From the NCBI GenBank assembly GCA_049724395.1, contig JAUGWO010000158.1:1-64000 (forward strand): a stretch of 64,000 nt of DNA. Direction: 5' to 3'. Source of the DNA: Spongospora subterranea f. sp. subterranea (lineage: Eukaryota; Endomyxa: Phytomyxea; Phytomyxea; Plasmodiophorida). Below the pieces are notes generated by a model that saw only the letters and a program-made list of their open reading frames with translations, was not told the origin of the DNA and did no database searches. Positions 20,427 through 32,254 of this stretch are shown here, piece by piece; the stretch's first letter is position 1; every line of letters begins with the position of its first letter. Made by a program: the position numbers and the translations under genes.

Positions 20427-22420
20427 ATGACTGATCAGGTTAATGTATTGTTTACCTCATTGTTGAAAGCGTCAGGAAAAAAACATGCAAAACATCGATC
20501 GGAGTCTGATTTCTCATGGATGTGGAGCGTTCCTGGAGCTGCTCCGTTCCTTGACTGGATTGCGGTTAATGTGGATGAGAATTGCCTACTGAACACAGAT
20601 CAGCTATCGCTGTATGACAGACTTCAGAGATCGGATCATGTTTTGAATGAGACCACGACCGGGGTGTCGAGTACCTCTGAAACCTATGGCCCAAGCACGG
20701 CCTCGATCAAATGCCATATATCTCGTGTGGATTCCAATATTGCCTCGTCCACTCAAAAACAGCGCGCTCTACTCGGTCTGTCGCTATGTTTGCCTTGTAC
20801 TCAAAGTTATTCTAATTCCCGTTAGGTATCTTATCAAAAGGCAGATTAGAGCATGCCAAACTTGTTACGTCGCTTCAGAATGCGAAACATGACTTGGAAG
20901 CAGCCCACAGCCGCGTTTCTGAGGAAGAGTATCGCAGCGATCGTTTGATGACGGAATTGTAATAGCTGATGATACCATTTCATGTTAACCTGCAGCTGAT
21001 TTATGATTTTGTTGCAGATTATCCTCTTCTAAAACTTGTTACGAAAAGATGCACAATGCAGAGCTCTCACTTGTGCACCTCGATTTGAAGGCATACCTGA
21101 ATATGGATAAAGAGTTCATGTCCTGTATACACAAGAAGCTTGAAAAACTGCAGCGTGGGCGAGACGACGATTCTGCAGGCGGAAATATGGCGTTAGAAGA
21201 CAAGTACTCGGACAATGTGGATGAGCTAGAGCGAATCAAATCGGTTTTCGCTCAAAGCGAGAGCAATCGCATCGATGCAGATATTCGGCATCGCGAAACT
21301 ATCGCGGAGATTCGTGCATCGTTTGAGCCTGGGTTTGATCCAACTGTATACTGAATATGGTGCCGGAAACCAAGCCTGCATTTACTGTCATGCTAGGTAC
21401 TCGAGCAAGCGTCGACATTATTGGAAAGGGAAGCGAAATCGGTCTATGATGGCAGCCTGCAACCTCATTTGCAACGTTTAGCGAAGTATCAACGCACGTC
21501 AGTCTTGCAAGGAGATTATTCGCTGAAAATCGCCCGACAACGCGACTATATTCGTATATATGAGCAGGTCATGAACCACATTCTCATTCAACGTTCAAAG
21601 CATGTTCTTTTCGGCTCTGCCATAAAACGTGTTCACTTCATGCAACGTCAACTCTTGGAGTTCCTAACTAAGGCTGATCTGCACTTGATAAGCTTAGAAA
21701 AGACAATCTGCGAATTGTCAGAGCGGGTTTGTTCTCTGGTAGTCAACTGCGTTATATGTCGTTTCATTGTTGCGATGTCAATCAGGTTCCTAAAACATTG
21801 CCAAGGCAAGGCAGGAAATCTGTGGATTCTCATGATAGAATTGGATTATCGGTTGATGTAGCGCTTTGCACAGCAACGTCTATCACAGGCTCCCCCCTTC
21901 TTGTCACGTTTGATGGCATGTCATCTTGCGCAAATAGACTCTCATCCTTGATAGATGCAGACAGGGGTCCTCACGATGCTGTTTGCTCACAGCACATTAC
22001 ACTTTTGGACCGAATGTAAGACAACAGATCGGCCCTAAAAATGGTCTCCATCTCAGAATTTTTTTTTCAGGAAAGAATGTACGCAACAGTTGTATGCTTT
22101 ACTTTCGGCTTCGTCGTTGACACATCAACCGCTTCTGTCTTATCAACCTTTGACCGATTCCATTACTCATTCGCAGGCGATGATGGATCAGCTCAAAGAA
22201 CGTGTCACCACCTTTCAGATTGACGAAATGAATAAACGCAAAGTAGGCGATTCCAGATTATTTGCCATAAGGTTGACTTGTTCGCTGTGTGCAGGTGCTC
22301 GTGAAGGAGGGGAGCAGATTGGAATTTGAACGAAACATGTTCATTATGTTCTTTTTCGAGCCGTCTGCTTTGGATGAAGATTCTCTACAAATCTCACACC
22401 TCATCAATTCGATCATCTAA
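20427..22420 (+). CDS. HAUS3: HAUS augmin-like complex subunit 3
   Basis: Augmin recruits gamma-tubulin to spindle microtubules so that they branch. Seven exons (20427-20775, 20826-20958, 21018-21345, 21397-21726, 21786-22015, 22071-22242, 22295-22420) join in phase over introns of 50-59 nt, giving 555 residues against about 600 in human HAUS3. The N-terminus matches the family: D-F-S-W-M-W near residue 26, F-L-D-W-I-A-V-N-V-D-E-N-C-L-L. Long coiled coils follow, then a C-terminus V-L-V-K-E-G-S-R-L-E-F-E-R-N-M-F. The exon ends were chosen from GT/AG sites that restore the frame at every join. Yeasts lack augmin, so its presence says the lineage is not a derived yeast. Confidence 0.88.
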
Positions 22421-22484
22421 ATTTATTCAATTCTCTTCATTATTTATAAAAATCATTTATTGTACATTTGCCTCACATATTTAT

Positions 22485-23897
22485 TCAGTCGACTTCATTG
22501 TATTGTGACACTAATTCCCATGCATCGACGTTTTTACGTCGGCAGGTTGTACATAATGGCTGTAGAACTTGTTTTCTTGACGCAATACAGTGCATTAATG
22601 GACTACTTGGGCGACCTTCCCTGCAGCAATGAGCACAGAAAATTTCGCCGCATGAACTGCAATGTATTTGCCTTCTCCACATAGAAAACATGGTTGCACA
22701 ATCCGCACACGATGATCTATCGGCATCCGCTATCCAGTTTGGAATACAAATCGGAATTCCGATCTGAATTCTGGCTCTTGCGAACAGTCCAATCAAATTC
22801 CTGTCGTTTTCGCTTGGATTGGGATATCCAGTCTGCCTCAGTAGGCAATGCGCCATAAAAGTGACATTTGACCAGGATGTGAAATGAGGTACCAGCTCAT
22901 ATATCTCATCGTCTTTGTATCTCCCTGATAATCCTACCATCTTTCCACAGTATCCATCCCATGTTGTCACATTTCTCGTATGGTCGCCTTGTGAACAAAT
23001 GTGAGTACTACGCTCGTAATTCTCTGAGCACAATCCAAACGACGTCTCTCTTCGCTCGCTGGTCTCGATTGACACCCCAACGACGCGTCCTTTGTCAGTA
23101 AATGCGCTGAACCGAATAATATGTTCAAGAACACGGCAAACAATATTACCGGTGTGAGATTTAGGTTTACAACTGCCATAAAAATTGCCTGTGACACATG
23201 CATCCTGACAACGATATAATGAATGGATTCCAATCAATTTGCCGGTGTTTGGGCAGACAAAAGCACGGATCTCGGCGATGTCGTTGTCGTTTGAGAGACC
23301 GAGATCGGAGTCGTCAAGGAACTGTAGGGGATTCTCGCAATCTGTTGATACTTCATGCTTGGTTGCCAATGTGCTCAGGGCATGTGGCGACGTAACAATT
23401 ATCTCTTGCTCTGAAGACGTAACTACGACGTCTACCGGTCCATTGACTGAACCCAACCGCTTCTTCTCCCGTTTTTCTTTGAGGTCGTTCAACATTTGAA
23501 TGCGACGTTCTCTTAGGTCAATTCCAGTGTAAAGGGATGGCATCCGGACGGTCGCATTGGAGATTTTCCGAATCATCGTCTTCATGATTTCTGGCTCTTC
23601 TTCATCACCGGCAACGTGGCTTTTGTCACCATCTTCCTCATTTTCGACGTTTGCTCCTGCCTCAATGATCGAACCGCTCTCGCTATTGTCTTCACTTTCC
23701 TCCTCTATACATTCATCATGCTCGTGGTCTTGTTTCTTAGAATACTCTACTGTATGCAGAGCATCTGAGCCAGCGCCCAAATCAGCTTCAGATTCTGTCC
23801 CAGATTCACTTCTGATTGCAATTCTGGTCCGAAATTTCACATTCTGCGAGTTTGTTCGCTGATTGTATGTAACAGATTTTAAAATAGATTTCTGCAT
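22485..23897 (-). CDS. Protein with C-terminal FYVE-like zinc finger (degenerate) and acidic N-terminus
   Basis: A single exon of 470 residues from the ATG at 23897 (M-Q-K-S-I-L-K-S-V); the frame is open a little further up. An acidic, Ser/Glu-rich stretch (E-E-E-S-E-D-N-S-E-S-G) is followed by a beta-rich middle with G-K-L-I-G-I-H-S-L and G-Y-C-G-K-M-V-G-L-S-G-R. The latter faintly recalls jacalin-like repeats. The C-terminus is a FYVE-type double zinc site: W-I-A-D, C-A-D-C, then R-R-Q-I-H-C-S-S-C-G, F-C-A-H-C-C, and L-C-T-T-C. True FYVE domains have R-(K/R)-H-H-C-R; here the basic pocket is altered and the R-V-C motif is absent, so PI3P binding is doubtful. Endosomal location is only an inference. 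Confidence 0.7.
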   Translation of the reverse strand: MQKSILKSVTYNQRTNSQNVKFRTRIAIRSESGTESEADLGAGSDALHTVEYSKKQDHEHDECIEEESEDNSESGSIIEAGANVENEEDGDKSHVAGDEEEPEIMKTMIRKISNATVRMPSLYTGIDLRERRIQMLNDLKEKREKKRLGSVNGPVDVVVTSSEQEIIVTSPHALSTLATKHEVSTDCENPLQFLDDSDLGLSNDNDIAEIRAFVCPNTGKLIGIHSLYRCQDACVTGNFYGSCKPKSHTGNIVCRVLEHIIRFSAFTDKGRVVGVSIETSERRETSFGLCSENYERSTHICSQGDHTRNVTTWDGYCGKMVGLSGRYKDDEIYELVPHFTSWSNVTFMAHCLLRQTGYPNPSENDRNLIGLFARARIQIGIPICIPNWIADADRSSCADCATMFSMWRRQIHCSSCGEIFCAHCCREGRPSSPLMHCIASRKQVLQPLCTTCRRKNVDAWELVSQYNEVD

Positions 23898-24094
23898 GCT
23901 GTGTCGCCTTCTTAGATTGGCGTTGTCATCTGTCGCAATCAATACAAAGAATCTATGATAATCCGATTGTGAGACCCCTAGGCACGCGCTCTTCCAAGAC
24001 GCATATTAGGGTGGCGTCCCTTCACACATGTACTAAATCAACAGAGATGGCAACAAATTCTGATATCATATAGTCTATTAATAATCTATTCAGC

Positions 24095-25318
24095 TCAATC
24101 TATACCTAGATGCTGTTTGAGGTATTGATCATATTTGGGACTCTCTCTGACATTAGACACGTTTGATACGAACGGGGCGGGGTTGGGATTCCTTTCCGTT
24201 TGCATGTCTCGCTTGAACGCTTCAAACGCTTCATCTTCTGGAGCAAGAGTTGCAGGTTTAGATCGCTTCTGTGGCGGCTCAACATCGACAGAGGCAGGTT
24301 GTCGGCCCTGCCTCTGTGGGAATTGTGGTACCTCGTTGGGTTGAGTAGGAGGAATAGGCGCCATCGTTGGAGGTGGGGGATATACAGGTGGTATCACCAT
24401 TTGACCTGGATACATTCCTTGAGGATACGCCATGACCGGTGGCATCATCCCATATCCTGGTGGAGGAATCGGTGGGTACATCCCCATGGGTGGAGGAACA
24501 CCATACATGTGAGGAGGTGGAGCTGGAGGATAACCGACAGGATGTCTGGCTGGAGGTGTGGCTAGGACCGAATTCGCAGAACGAAAACTGACGGACACAG
24601 TTTCGATCAGATCGTCAACCATTTTCTTTGCTTCATGGACAGCGGTTGAGATTCCTTTAATTTCGAACGATAGCTGAACTGCCAGCGGTTTGTTGACGCC
24701 ATACAGCTGCACTTCAGCATGCGATTGTTCTTCAATGTGCTTTATGAACGACGATCCAGGTCCAAGCAATTTCTCAACTAAGACGAACTTCCTTCGCTCG
24801 GCGTCTTTCCTCGAGATTGGTACAGGGACGGATATGGTCATGGGTTGATTAAGGGACTCTGGTCCAGCTGGTTTTGTTGGATCAGGACTGACACTGACAG
24901 GTTTGATTACCTCAGCTGCATTATAAGTAGACCCGGACTCGATCACTTTCTCGATCCATTGCACTGCCTTGAACAGATGTGACATTGAAGGTGCCGTAAG
25001 GCTTAAATGAAGGGCCCGATCAGCAGCTGTGCTAGTTTTACTGTCCGGAAGATATCTCCCTCGAACAACAGCTGCCGTATTGGTCGCCGACTGCAACTGC
25101 ACATGAGCAGTTTTCCTTGTTAAAAGACCGCGATGTTGACAATCGTTGATTAAAAAATCTGCAAACGCCTGACCATCAGGGTTTGAGACGATATTCTCGA
25201 CGAGCGGGTTTGTGATGACTTCATTTTGAGTATCTGACGGCATTGTTTCTGGCACAATATCCCATCGCCGCGCCTTCCTTCTTCGCGTCCCTGATTGTTC
25301 CATATTTCCCTCGTTCAT
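24095..25318 (-). CDS. KHDC4/BLOM7-like KH-domain RNA-binding protein
   Basis: A single exon of 407 residues. Proteins of this type bind pre-mRNA and associate with the spliceosome. The central half holds a divergent KH region: L-T-R-K-T-A-H-V-Q-L, then G-R-Y-L-P, then K-L-L-G-P-G-S-S-F-I-K-H-I-E-E. The last corresponds to the GxxG loop region of the second KH-like domain (L-G-P-G-G-S-F-L in KHDC4). A Pro/Gly/Met/Tyr-rich segment follows (M-Y-P-P-I-P-P-P-G-Y-G-M-M-P-P), then a short acidic tail with F-E-A-F-K-R-D-M. The N-terminus R-R-R-K-A-R-R-W-D resembles SF1/KHDC4 starts. SF1 is the main alternative, but no U2AF-binding or zinc-knuckle part is present. Confidence 0.75.
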   Translation of the reverse strand: MNEGNMEQSGTRRRKARRWDIVPETMPSDTQNEVITNPLVENIVSNPDGQAFADFLINDCQHRGLLTRKTAHVQLQSATNTAAVVRGRYLPDSKTSTAADRALHLSLTAPSMSHLFKAVQWIEKVIESGSTYNAAEVIKPVSVSPDPTKPAGPESLNQPMTISVPVPISRKDAERRKFVLVEKLLGPGSSFIKHIEEQSHAEVQLYGVNKPLAVQLSFEIKGISTAVHEAKKMVDDLIETVSVSFRSANSVLATPPARHPVGYPPAPPPHMYGVPPPMGMYPPIPPPGYGMMPPVMAYPQGMYPGQMVIPPVYPPPPTMAPIPPTQPNEVPQFPQRQGRQPASVDVEPPQKRSKPATLAPEDEAFEAFKRDMQTERNPNPAPFVSNVSNVRESPKYDQYLKQHLGID

Positions 25319-25522
25319 GATTATTTATTTCTGAGTCAAGTTTTGCCCGTGTCGCGCAACTTCCGTCTCACCCACGGTTCATTATCTGCGTGTGTATACA
25401 GTGAACACGGTAACACATGCATGGCAATGTTGCCAGGTGGAGGCCACTCCTGTCCATTTGATACAGTGGACCGAAAAGGAAATTCCAAATACAGATCATT
25501 TTGAACTTGTGGGTGTTTATAT

Positions 25523-27021
25523 TTATCTCCGCCAAAATTTCAAGACGCGATCACGGCCTCCCGATGCAACACGCTGACCGTCTGGGCTCCAATCAATGGC
25601 GAACACTTCATCAGCATGGCCCGGTAGGTCTTTGAGGAGCTTTTTGGTTCTGATCTCCCATACTTTCACAGTACTGTCTCGGCTGGCGCTTACAACCAAC
25701 CGGCTGTCTGCGCTCCAAGCAATACTGTATACAGCCTGTACATGTCCTCGTAGCGTCGCCACGAATCGCCCAGTTACTCCATCCCAGATCCGGATCGAGT
25801 GGTCGAAGGACGCACTAGCGATGAGGCGGCCATCAGGGGAGAATGATAAGTGATTCACAGGTTGTTGATGACCAGTCATTCCTGTTGTCAAAATTCAGAT
25901 ATGGTACAAGGAGGAAGAATGACAGAATGACACCTACGGGCAATAGGCTTATCAGATTTGGAAGGGTTCCAAAGGAACAAAGTGAAATCGTCACTGCAAG
26001 AAATCAGTCGCTCTTCCCCTGTTTTCTGGTAGCGTTCAAGTGCTGCTTGGACAGGGTTGTCTGCCGATAGTCCAGAATGATCAAACCCCCCGGTCCGCAA
26101 TACATAATCAGAGCTGAGCGATAGGCTATTGACCCAATGAGCGTGCCCTTTGAACACGTTCGTCAATGTCCCTTTGATGGGATCCCATGCCCTAATCGTC
26201 CTATCCTGTGATGCCGAATATACAGTATTAGATCCGGACCACCTAACACACGTTACACAGGCAGTATGGCCACTCAGGATCAGGTCTAATAAACCAGTTG
26301 ACCCATTCCAGATGCGCACAGTGCCGTCTTTACTCCCAGAACAGACACGCTTAGTGGCGCTAATGAACACTGGCTGCCAGGCAAAACTGGTAACCCATTT
26401 AGAGTGTCCTCGAGATAACGGACGACGAGGATTTGCGACTCCGTTGATCGGATCCCACATGTAGATGACGCCATCTTTGTCGCCGGATATCAGTTGCGTC
26501 CCATCGGGAGACCAGGATAAATTAAGGACCCAGTTCTTATGCCCTCGAAGCGTGCTCGATGGCATTTCAGCGCCAACTTCCCAGATACGGACAGTGGTAT
26601 CTCCTGAAGCAGAAGCAAGATGCGTTCCGTCTGGAGAGAATTGAACAGCTAAAATCGCTTCGGTATGCCCAGGCAGTGTCGATGTACATCTGCCGACGGA
26701 ACGAACACGGAACAGAGCTTGTGGCTGAAATGTGATTGTGATGACGGATTCGGTTGTCATTGAAGATGCATCAATCGACTCTGCCAATGATTTCATAATT
26801 TCGTCATCGTCAAGGAAAAATGAATACGGCTGAGATTCGTCAGCCTCCGTTAACGACCGGACTACTTGCGACAACTGTGAAATCGTTGACGCATATGGAA
26901 GAGAAATTTGAGGCCCACACAATTCCCCATTCTCTCCATTACGGAAATGAACTATAACATTCTGTTCATCGGCCGCTCCAGCAGAGTCAACCAGATTCTG
27001 GTCGGGAACCGGAACCCCCAT
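25523..27021 (-). CDS. NLE1: Notchless homolog, ribosome assembly factor
   Basis: NLE1 (yeast Rsa4) is removed from pre-60S ribosomes by the AAA ATPase midasin. Two exons (25938-27021 and 25523-25881) join over a 56-nt intron to 480 residues, the family's usual size. The N-terminal NLE ubiquitin-like domain (residues about 20-105) contains F-F-L-D-D-D-E-I, and its Glu in the midasin-binding segment is plausible. Eight WD repeats follow: G-H-T-E-A-I-L-A-V-Q-F-S-P-D-G, D-T-T-V-R-I-W, D-G-T-V-R-I-W, H-Q-Q-P-V-N-H-L-S-F-S-P-D-G and others, ending D-R-V-L-K-F-W. The start is the ATG at 27021. Confidence 0.95.
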
Positions 27022-27722
27022 TGTAATGGAACTAGTGGTCGATCACGCAGCTGCCGGAGTTGCGGACTCCGTGACATTTTTTCTTCCGTGTTTTACCCCA
27101 ATTTTAAGAGCTTGGCATGAAAATTTAACTCAGCATCACACATAAAATTTCACCATTCCAGGATGCGACATGCGTTTACTGGACCGAGCTCAGGAAGTAG
27201 TTCCTATCTTTCTTGAATTATCTGTTGGCCCAGTTCCCCTGGGTATTGGCAATGTCAGTAGCGTCGGCGGCAACAGCCTCTTTGGAAACGATTTCCTGAT
27301 CTCTGCAGGCACGTTACACATGTCGCTGCCTGAGGTGGTTCACTTTTTTTGGTGAGGTGTACGAACACCTTCGAGTTTAATCTCCCAGGATTCACGACCT
27401 AATTGTGCAACATGTACAGCGTATCAGAGTATGCCATTGTCGACACCTAGGACGTACACTTGGACCAAAAATACTTCAAAAACGATCGGGACAGTTGACA
27501 CAAATCCTCCCAAGCTGTTGTCACTCCTAGGCGCATGCTACAACGTTGGATAGTGGGAAATCGGAGATCAGGCTTCGCAAATTGTTATGGCTTGCCAATT
27601 CTGGAGGGGTCATCTGATAATGGAACTACTATAACGACACCCAAATCTCGAACGTAAATAAATGCATATATATATTGATAGTCAATTTTCTAACTACAAT
27701 CTGCCGTCATCAGCAGTAACTT
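27022..27722. other. Intergenic region between NLE1 and GCN2
   Basis: About 700 nt. It contains the NLE1 promoter and the GCN2 3' end. A plus-strand frame (27170-27355, 61 residues) is open but unrecognised. Nothing else was seen. Confidence 0.5.
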
Positions 27723-30700
27723 TTACCGTCTACGGGACGAAATATGTTTGGAACCAGCAAAGAACTTCACTATTTCATCACGCGCCAAATCGAGTTCTTG
27801 TTTTTTGTCGGAATCCAGTTGCCGTATTTTGACAGAATTCTGGACGTATTTGTCTTTTATCGTCAGGAGCCACTGGGCGTTCCGGACTGCTGCCATTTCT
27901 TGCTGTTCCTCTAACGTAGCCGACCGAGAAGAGAGGAAACCTACGTTAATTCCAGTTGAATATAATTCGCCAACCTATTCACACTTAAAGACCTAGAAAC
28001 TACTAAAACACGTACAAACGTACAATTTTCAGACGTTCCTCGAATACTTCGTCAGATCCAACAGAAGCCACAAAGACATCTGTACAATGAGTCGCTACAG
28101 TTTTTCCAGGACGACGCTCTTGACTCTATGAAAACATATCGGCTATTATCCCGGTACAAACAACACATGCCCTAAAACCTCATAGGATGCCACCATTTCC
28201 CAGAGCTGTTCAATGGCCAGAGATAGACCTACTCCATGTCTGGCAGCTAGATCCGGACCGACGTAATCATATCTGCCACCAACCTGAACACAGCGTCATT
28301 TGGATAGAAGAATGAACTTGTAAATATTCTTACTGTGAGGCAGGTACGGGACCCTTTAGATATGACAAAGGATTTCGCTACAAAACCTGAGTAATGTCCT
28401 GGAGAGACGCTTAAAAGCGGCGCAATTTCAACACGATCAAGCGAGACTCCAAAAAGTAACGATGCTGCGAGAATCGCTTGTAATTCATCTGAGGAGAAGT
28501 TGAAAATGACAAGAATAAAGAATAATGGCGACGAACTCAAAACATACCCAAAGCTGCAAGGACATTTCTTTTGTGAATGAAATAATTTCTAAGCTGCGCA
28601 ATTCCTTCTGATGCGTTGCTTTTAAGAGATAAAATTGAGATCAACAGGCCGACGTTAATTTGGGCTTGATAACGAGACAGAAATTGGCGGAAAAGATCCA
28701 CTCGGTTACCGCTTCCTGACTGCGTTTCTTTCACGAATTCCAAAAACGCAGGGCGAATATTCTGTGGCACATTGCACATGTCCAGTATCGAAGAGGTCAA
28801 AGTGACATGACCGATATAGACACGAGGTTCACCAAGTATTGGGAACATATCCATTAAGGAGATTAGTAGTGACACGATTTCAGCATCCGCATAATGAGAC
28901 TTCGCACCGGATCCAACAATATCGAAATCTGCTTGCGTAATGTGCTTTGGAATAGGCCTTCCCGCTCCCGCAGAACGAAAAACCGTTCCAATCTGGAAAT
29001 ATCGAGCCGATTCGCTCTGGACTTCTAAATCTGACCTGAGATCGTGTCGAAGGTCTGATTCCAATAAAGTAAGTTGTTACCGCTAAAAACGCATTCACAA
29101 TCCTACCCAGTAACCGGCCTTCACGATCCATTAGAAGTATTCGACAGTCTGTTGTGACAGAGGCATCAGGTCGCTGAATTAGCTGACCGGACCTCTCTAA
29201 TCCGGAATGGGATTCGAACATTGCCCGTACTGAAGAAATTACGCAATGACGTGACGCTGCAACAAGATATGGATTTGCTGCAGCTAAAGGAGACGGTTCG
29301 GAGGCAACTGGAGCAGAATCGGTGGGCATTGGTCGTTGCGAATTGAAAAGTTCCGAAAGAAGGCGATGGTAGAAAGGGGTGTTTGGATTCGAGATAGTCC
29401 TGCATCATGTAAGCAAAAAATTCCATAAAATACTATCATCCGGAACCTGAGGGCGTCTTTCATGTATTCATCTTCCAGTTTTGGAGGGAGCAAATTACTT
29501 TGTAACAGTTCGAGAGCACTGGGGCGCCTCTCAGGGTCCAGCTAATAAAATTTAGCCAGAGATTCATAGAATAAGCACATAATCAAACCTGCAACAACCA
29601 GACAATTATCTGCGACTGCCGGGGATGAGCATCCTGAAAACCGTCGGGGAAAATTGGTCCTGATTATAAATATGAGTAAGATCTTTGGTGCATTGGGTAA
29701 TGAACCGTGCCCGATCGATTTCGAAGGTTTTGCAGAACTGCGACTCGTTCATGGGCTGTATGGAAAGGGTACCACATTTCGAAGAGTACAATAGCCAATG
29801 AATACACTGATAAGCAGCATGAGCTTCTAACGTTATAGTTGGAGAGATAGTTCACATACTGTCAACTTTGGAATCATAACGCTGATTGCCGGAGCCTGTC
29901 TGAAGCATCTCAGGTGCTTCATCAACGATGTGAATCAGATCGACGAACCCAGAATCGATTAAGATAGTTCTTACCGATATAAAGCATTGTTCCAATAGCT
30001 GTCGTATGGTCGATCAATCGCCCGTCTTCGTTGGGTGATAATGACGGCGAATTCAGTGTTTGAATCGATTCTGTAATCTGGAAATGTGTGGCCAGGCCAA
30101 GATCCCCAATTCTAACCTAAATAAAATTTGAACTTGGGCATATTTAAACCAGTTTTATCAACTTACATCCCCACAGGGATGTACGAAAATGTTGCCAGGT
30201 TTGAGGTCTCTGAGTAATGGATGAGATAATGATAACGAACATGATTGATTGCGTACCTATGACAAATGCCCTGACTGTGAATGTGGGCAAGGCCTTCCAA
30301 AATTTGGCGAAATCTCCTCCAATTTTGGTCAGGATCAATTTGCCTTGCCTCGCTTAAGATTGTTTCTCTAAGAGTTTGGGCGCAAAACTCTGTCTGCAAA
30401 ATCAAAGCTTACAACGTAAATTTGAGAACATCCGACACCAAACTGACTTGAATAAACAGCTCGTATGTGTTTTTTTGTCTAAAAAAATATTGAGGCGTTT
30501 CAAAACAAATAGTATATCGAAATCTCATACTTAGGGGCAAGTCCGTTTGGCTGCTCACTCATTTCTAGCTGGAATGGACCTCCGTCCAAGTAAAGTGAAT
30601 CGGAATGAAGCGAGAGCGACCAATCAAGGGAGCCTCTTGTGACATCCTCAAATTTCCCGTCCCACTCGTTGCCAGATCCGTTTTTAGTGTAGAGTTGACC

Positions 30701-32254
30701 AACTATAGCCTCATCGCTTACACACTATATATTTGACATTATGACAAGAAGATTGTTGAATGATTCTGCTACCTCGATGAACGCTGTAAAAAAAATGTTG
30801 AAATCAGATGAGCGGATGTGAAAAAAGGAAAAACTAACCCTGGTAATATCGAAGAACATATGGATGAGAGAGTCTTGAGAGAGCAGTAACTTCACGAAGA
30901 ATCCGACGAAAATCACCTTCTGTTCTCATCCGCATGTTGATAATCTCAAAAATTTGTTCAGATAGCGGCGAGGAAAGTTGCGAGGCAATGACATACTTTC
31001 ATGGCATAGTACAGGCCGTCAAGGCGATTCTGCACTTTCGTTACTCGTCCTATGGGAAGACGGACCATCAGCTGCACATCTTTCGATGGTTTTACCAAAG
31101 GTACCGAAACTTCCTTGACCAAGTGACTGCATCTCGATAAAATCAGTCTGATATCGTGATCGAGAAGCATGAGTTTCCGATGGAAGTGCGGACGCTTGTT
31201 TTTCAATTGAAGGCAGTGATGATTTTGGAGACACTTTAGGGAGCCAAAGGTGCAGCTTCGAAGAAACTTCGGCGATATTTGCAGACAGTTCAGAGGCAGA
31301 CAATGAAGCGATCGAGCTAGGAATAAGACCCGATTCTACAAGAGCTGAAAGACCAGAATCATTGAAATGTACATTTAACAAATGCGCCAGTAACATCTGA
31401 ACCGTATGCAGTGTTTCCTGTTATCATATTATCAACATAAAAACAGAGAGTCAAAAGCAATGATCGCTGACGGTCAATTTCTCGGGAGCTAAGGGATCAG
31501 GAGGGCATATAGGTGATTTGGATTGTAGCCATTGCATTCGTAATTCTTGCTCAGCTTCTGAAGTTAGCGTTTCAGTTGCTTTAATCTTTGCGAGTTTATC
31601 ATTAGATTCCTGCTGAAGTCGCACTTTCTGCGCTTCTCTCTGCTTTTCAGTTTCGGCAATGATTTCGGATTCTTGTTTCTGTTTTTGAACCATCTCTTCG
31701 TGAAGACCTATCGTTAAAAGATTCAGCGTGGACAAAAAAAAGGTATTCATAACTAACTCGTTTCCGGTTGATTGTGGAGCCTCAACTCTTCTTGAATTAG
31801 GGTAACAATTTCGTATATCATCGGCTCATTCAAGAGTCGAGTTGCTTGAACGCAAATGCGGTCCATTAGATTGTCTAGTTCGGATTTCGATAGCCCTTTT
31901 GAGGAGCGAAATATTAAATGGGGAACAACGACCGGGTATTCGCGACTTAGCCTACATAGTAGAGCCAAATGAAAAGCAATGTATGGGCATAACAATTTTT
32001 TCTTACCGGACGACCAGTTCCACGAAGGAATGATTGCTCTCCGGAACGGCTGGATGAGGAACAACAGTGATAGAGAATGCACGAGGAAAATCATGGTCAA
32101 CGTCAACATCGTCGCAGTCAACATTGACAAGCCCCGCGAAAATTGCTTGAAGTGCCTCAATCTCCGTTTCTTGCTCCTCTGTAACCCGCAATCGCCGCGC
32201 TAGTTCCATATCACTGACTTTTTCTCGCTGGCGAGCTCCCCGCTTATTCCTCAT
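27723..32254 (-). CDS. GCN2: eIF2-alpha kinase GCN2
   Basis: GCN2 senses uncharged tRNA and phosphorylates eIF2-alpha. On the minus strand: an RWD domain (from ATG 32254; E-I-E-A-L-Q-A-I-F-A-G-L, then F-R-S-S-K-G-L-S); a charged coil (31451-31700); a kinase with G-Q-G-S-F-G, A-M-K, the block I-L-R-E-V-T-A-L-S-R-L, R-D-L-K-P-G-N-I near 30200 and G-D-L-G-L-A near 30090; A-P-E-M-L; a HisRS-like domain (about 28000-29350) with A-R-Y-F-Q-I-G and G-G-R-Y-D-Y; and a C-terminus ending near 27730. More than 15 introns of about 50 nt split it. There is little room for the usual pseudokinase between RWD and kinase. The activation motif is DLG, not DFG. One join around 29700 is unresolved. Confidence 0.9.

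Noticed and set aside
24135-24565. Long plus-strand open frames opposite the KHDC4-like gene
   Set aside because: They are antisense shadows of the Pro/Met/Tyr-rich coding segment and have the composition expected of that.
27170-27355. Plus-strand 61-codon frame between NLE1 and GCN2
   Set aside because: It does begin with ATG, but there is no family resemblance and it lies in what should be promoter sequence.
29200-29235. GATTCGAAC string resembling a tRNA T-loop on the minus strand
   Set aside because: The flanking bases cannot form the T stem or acceptor stem, and the site falls in the HisRS-like coding part of GCN2.
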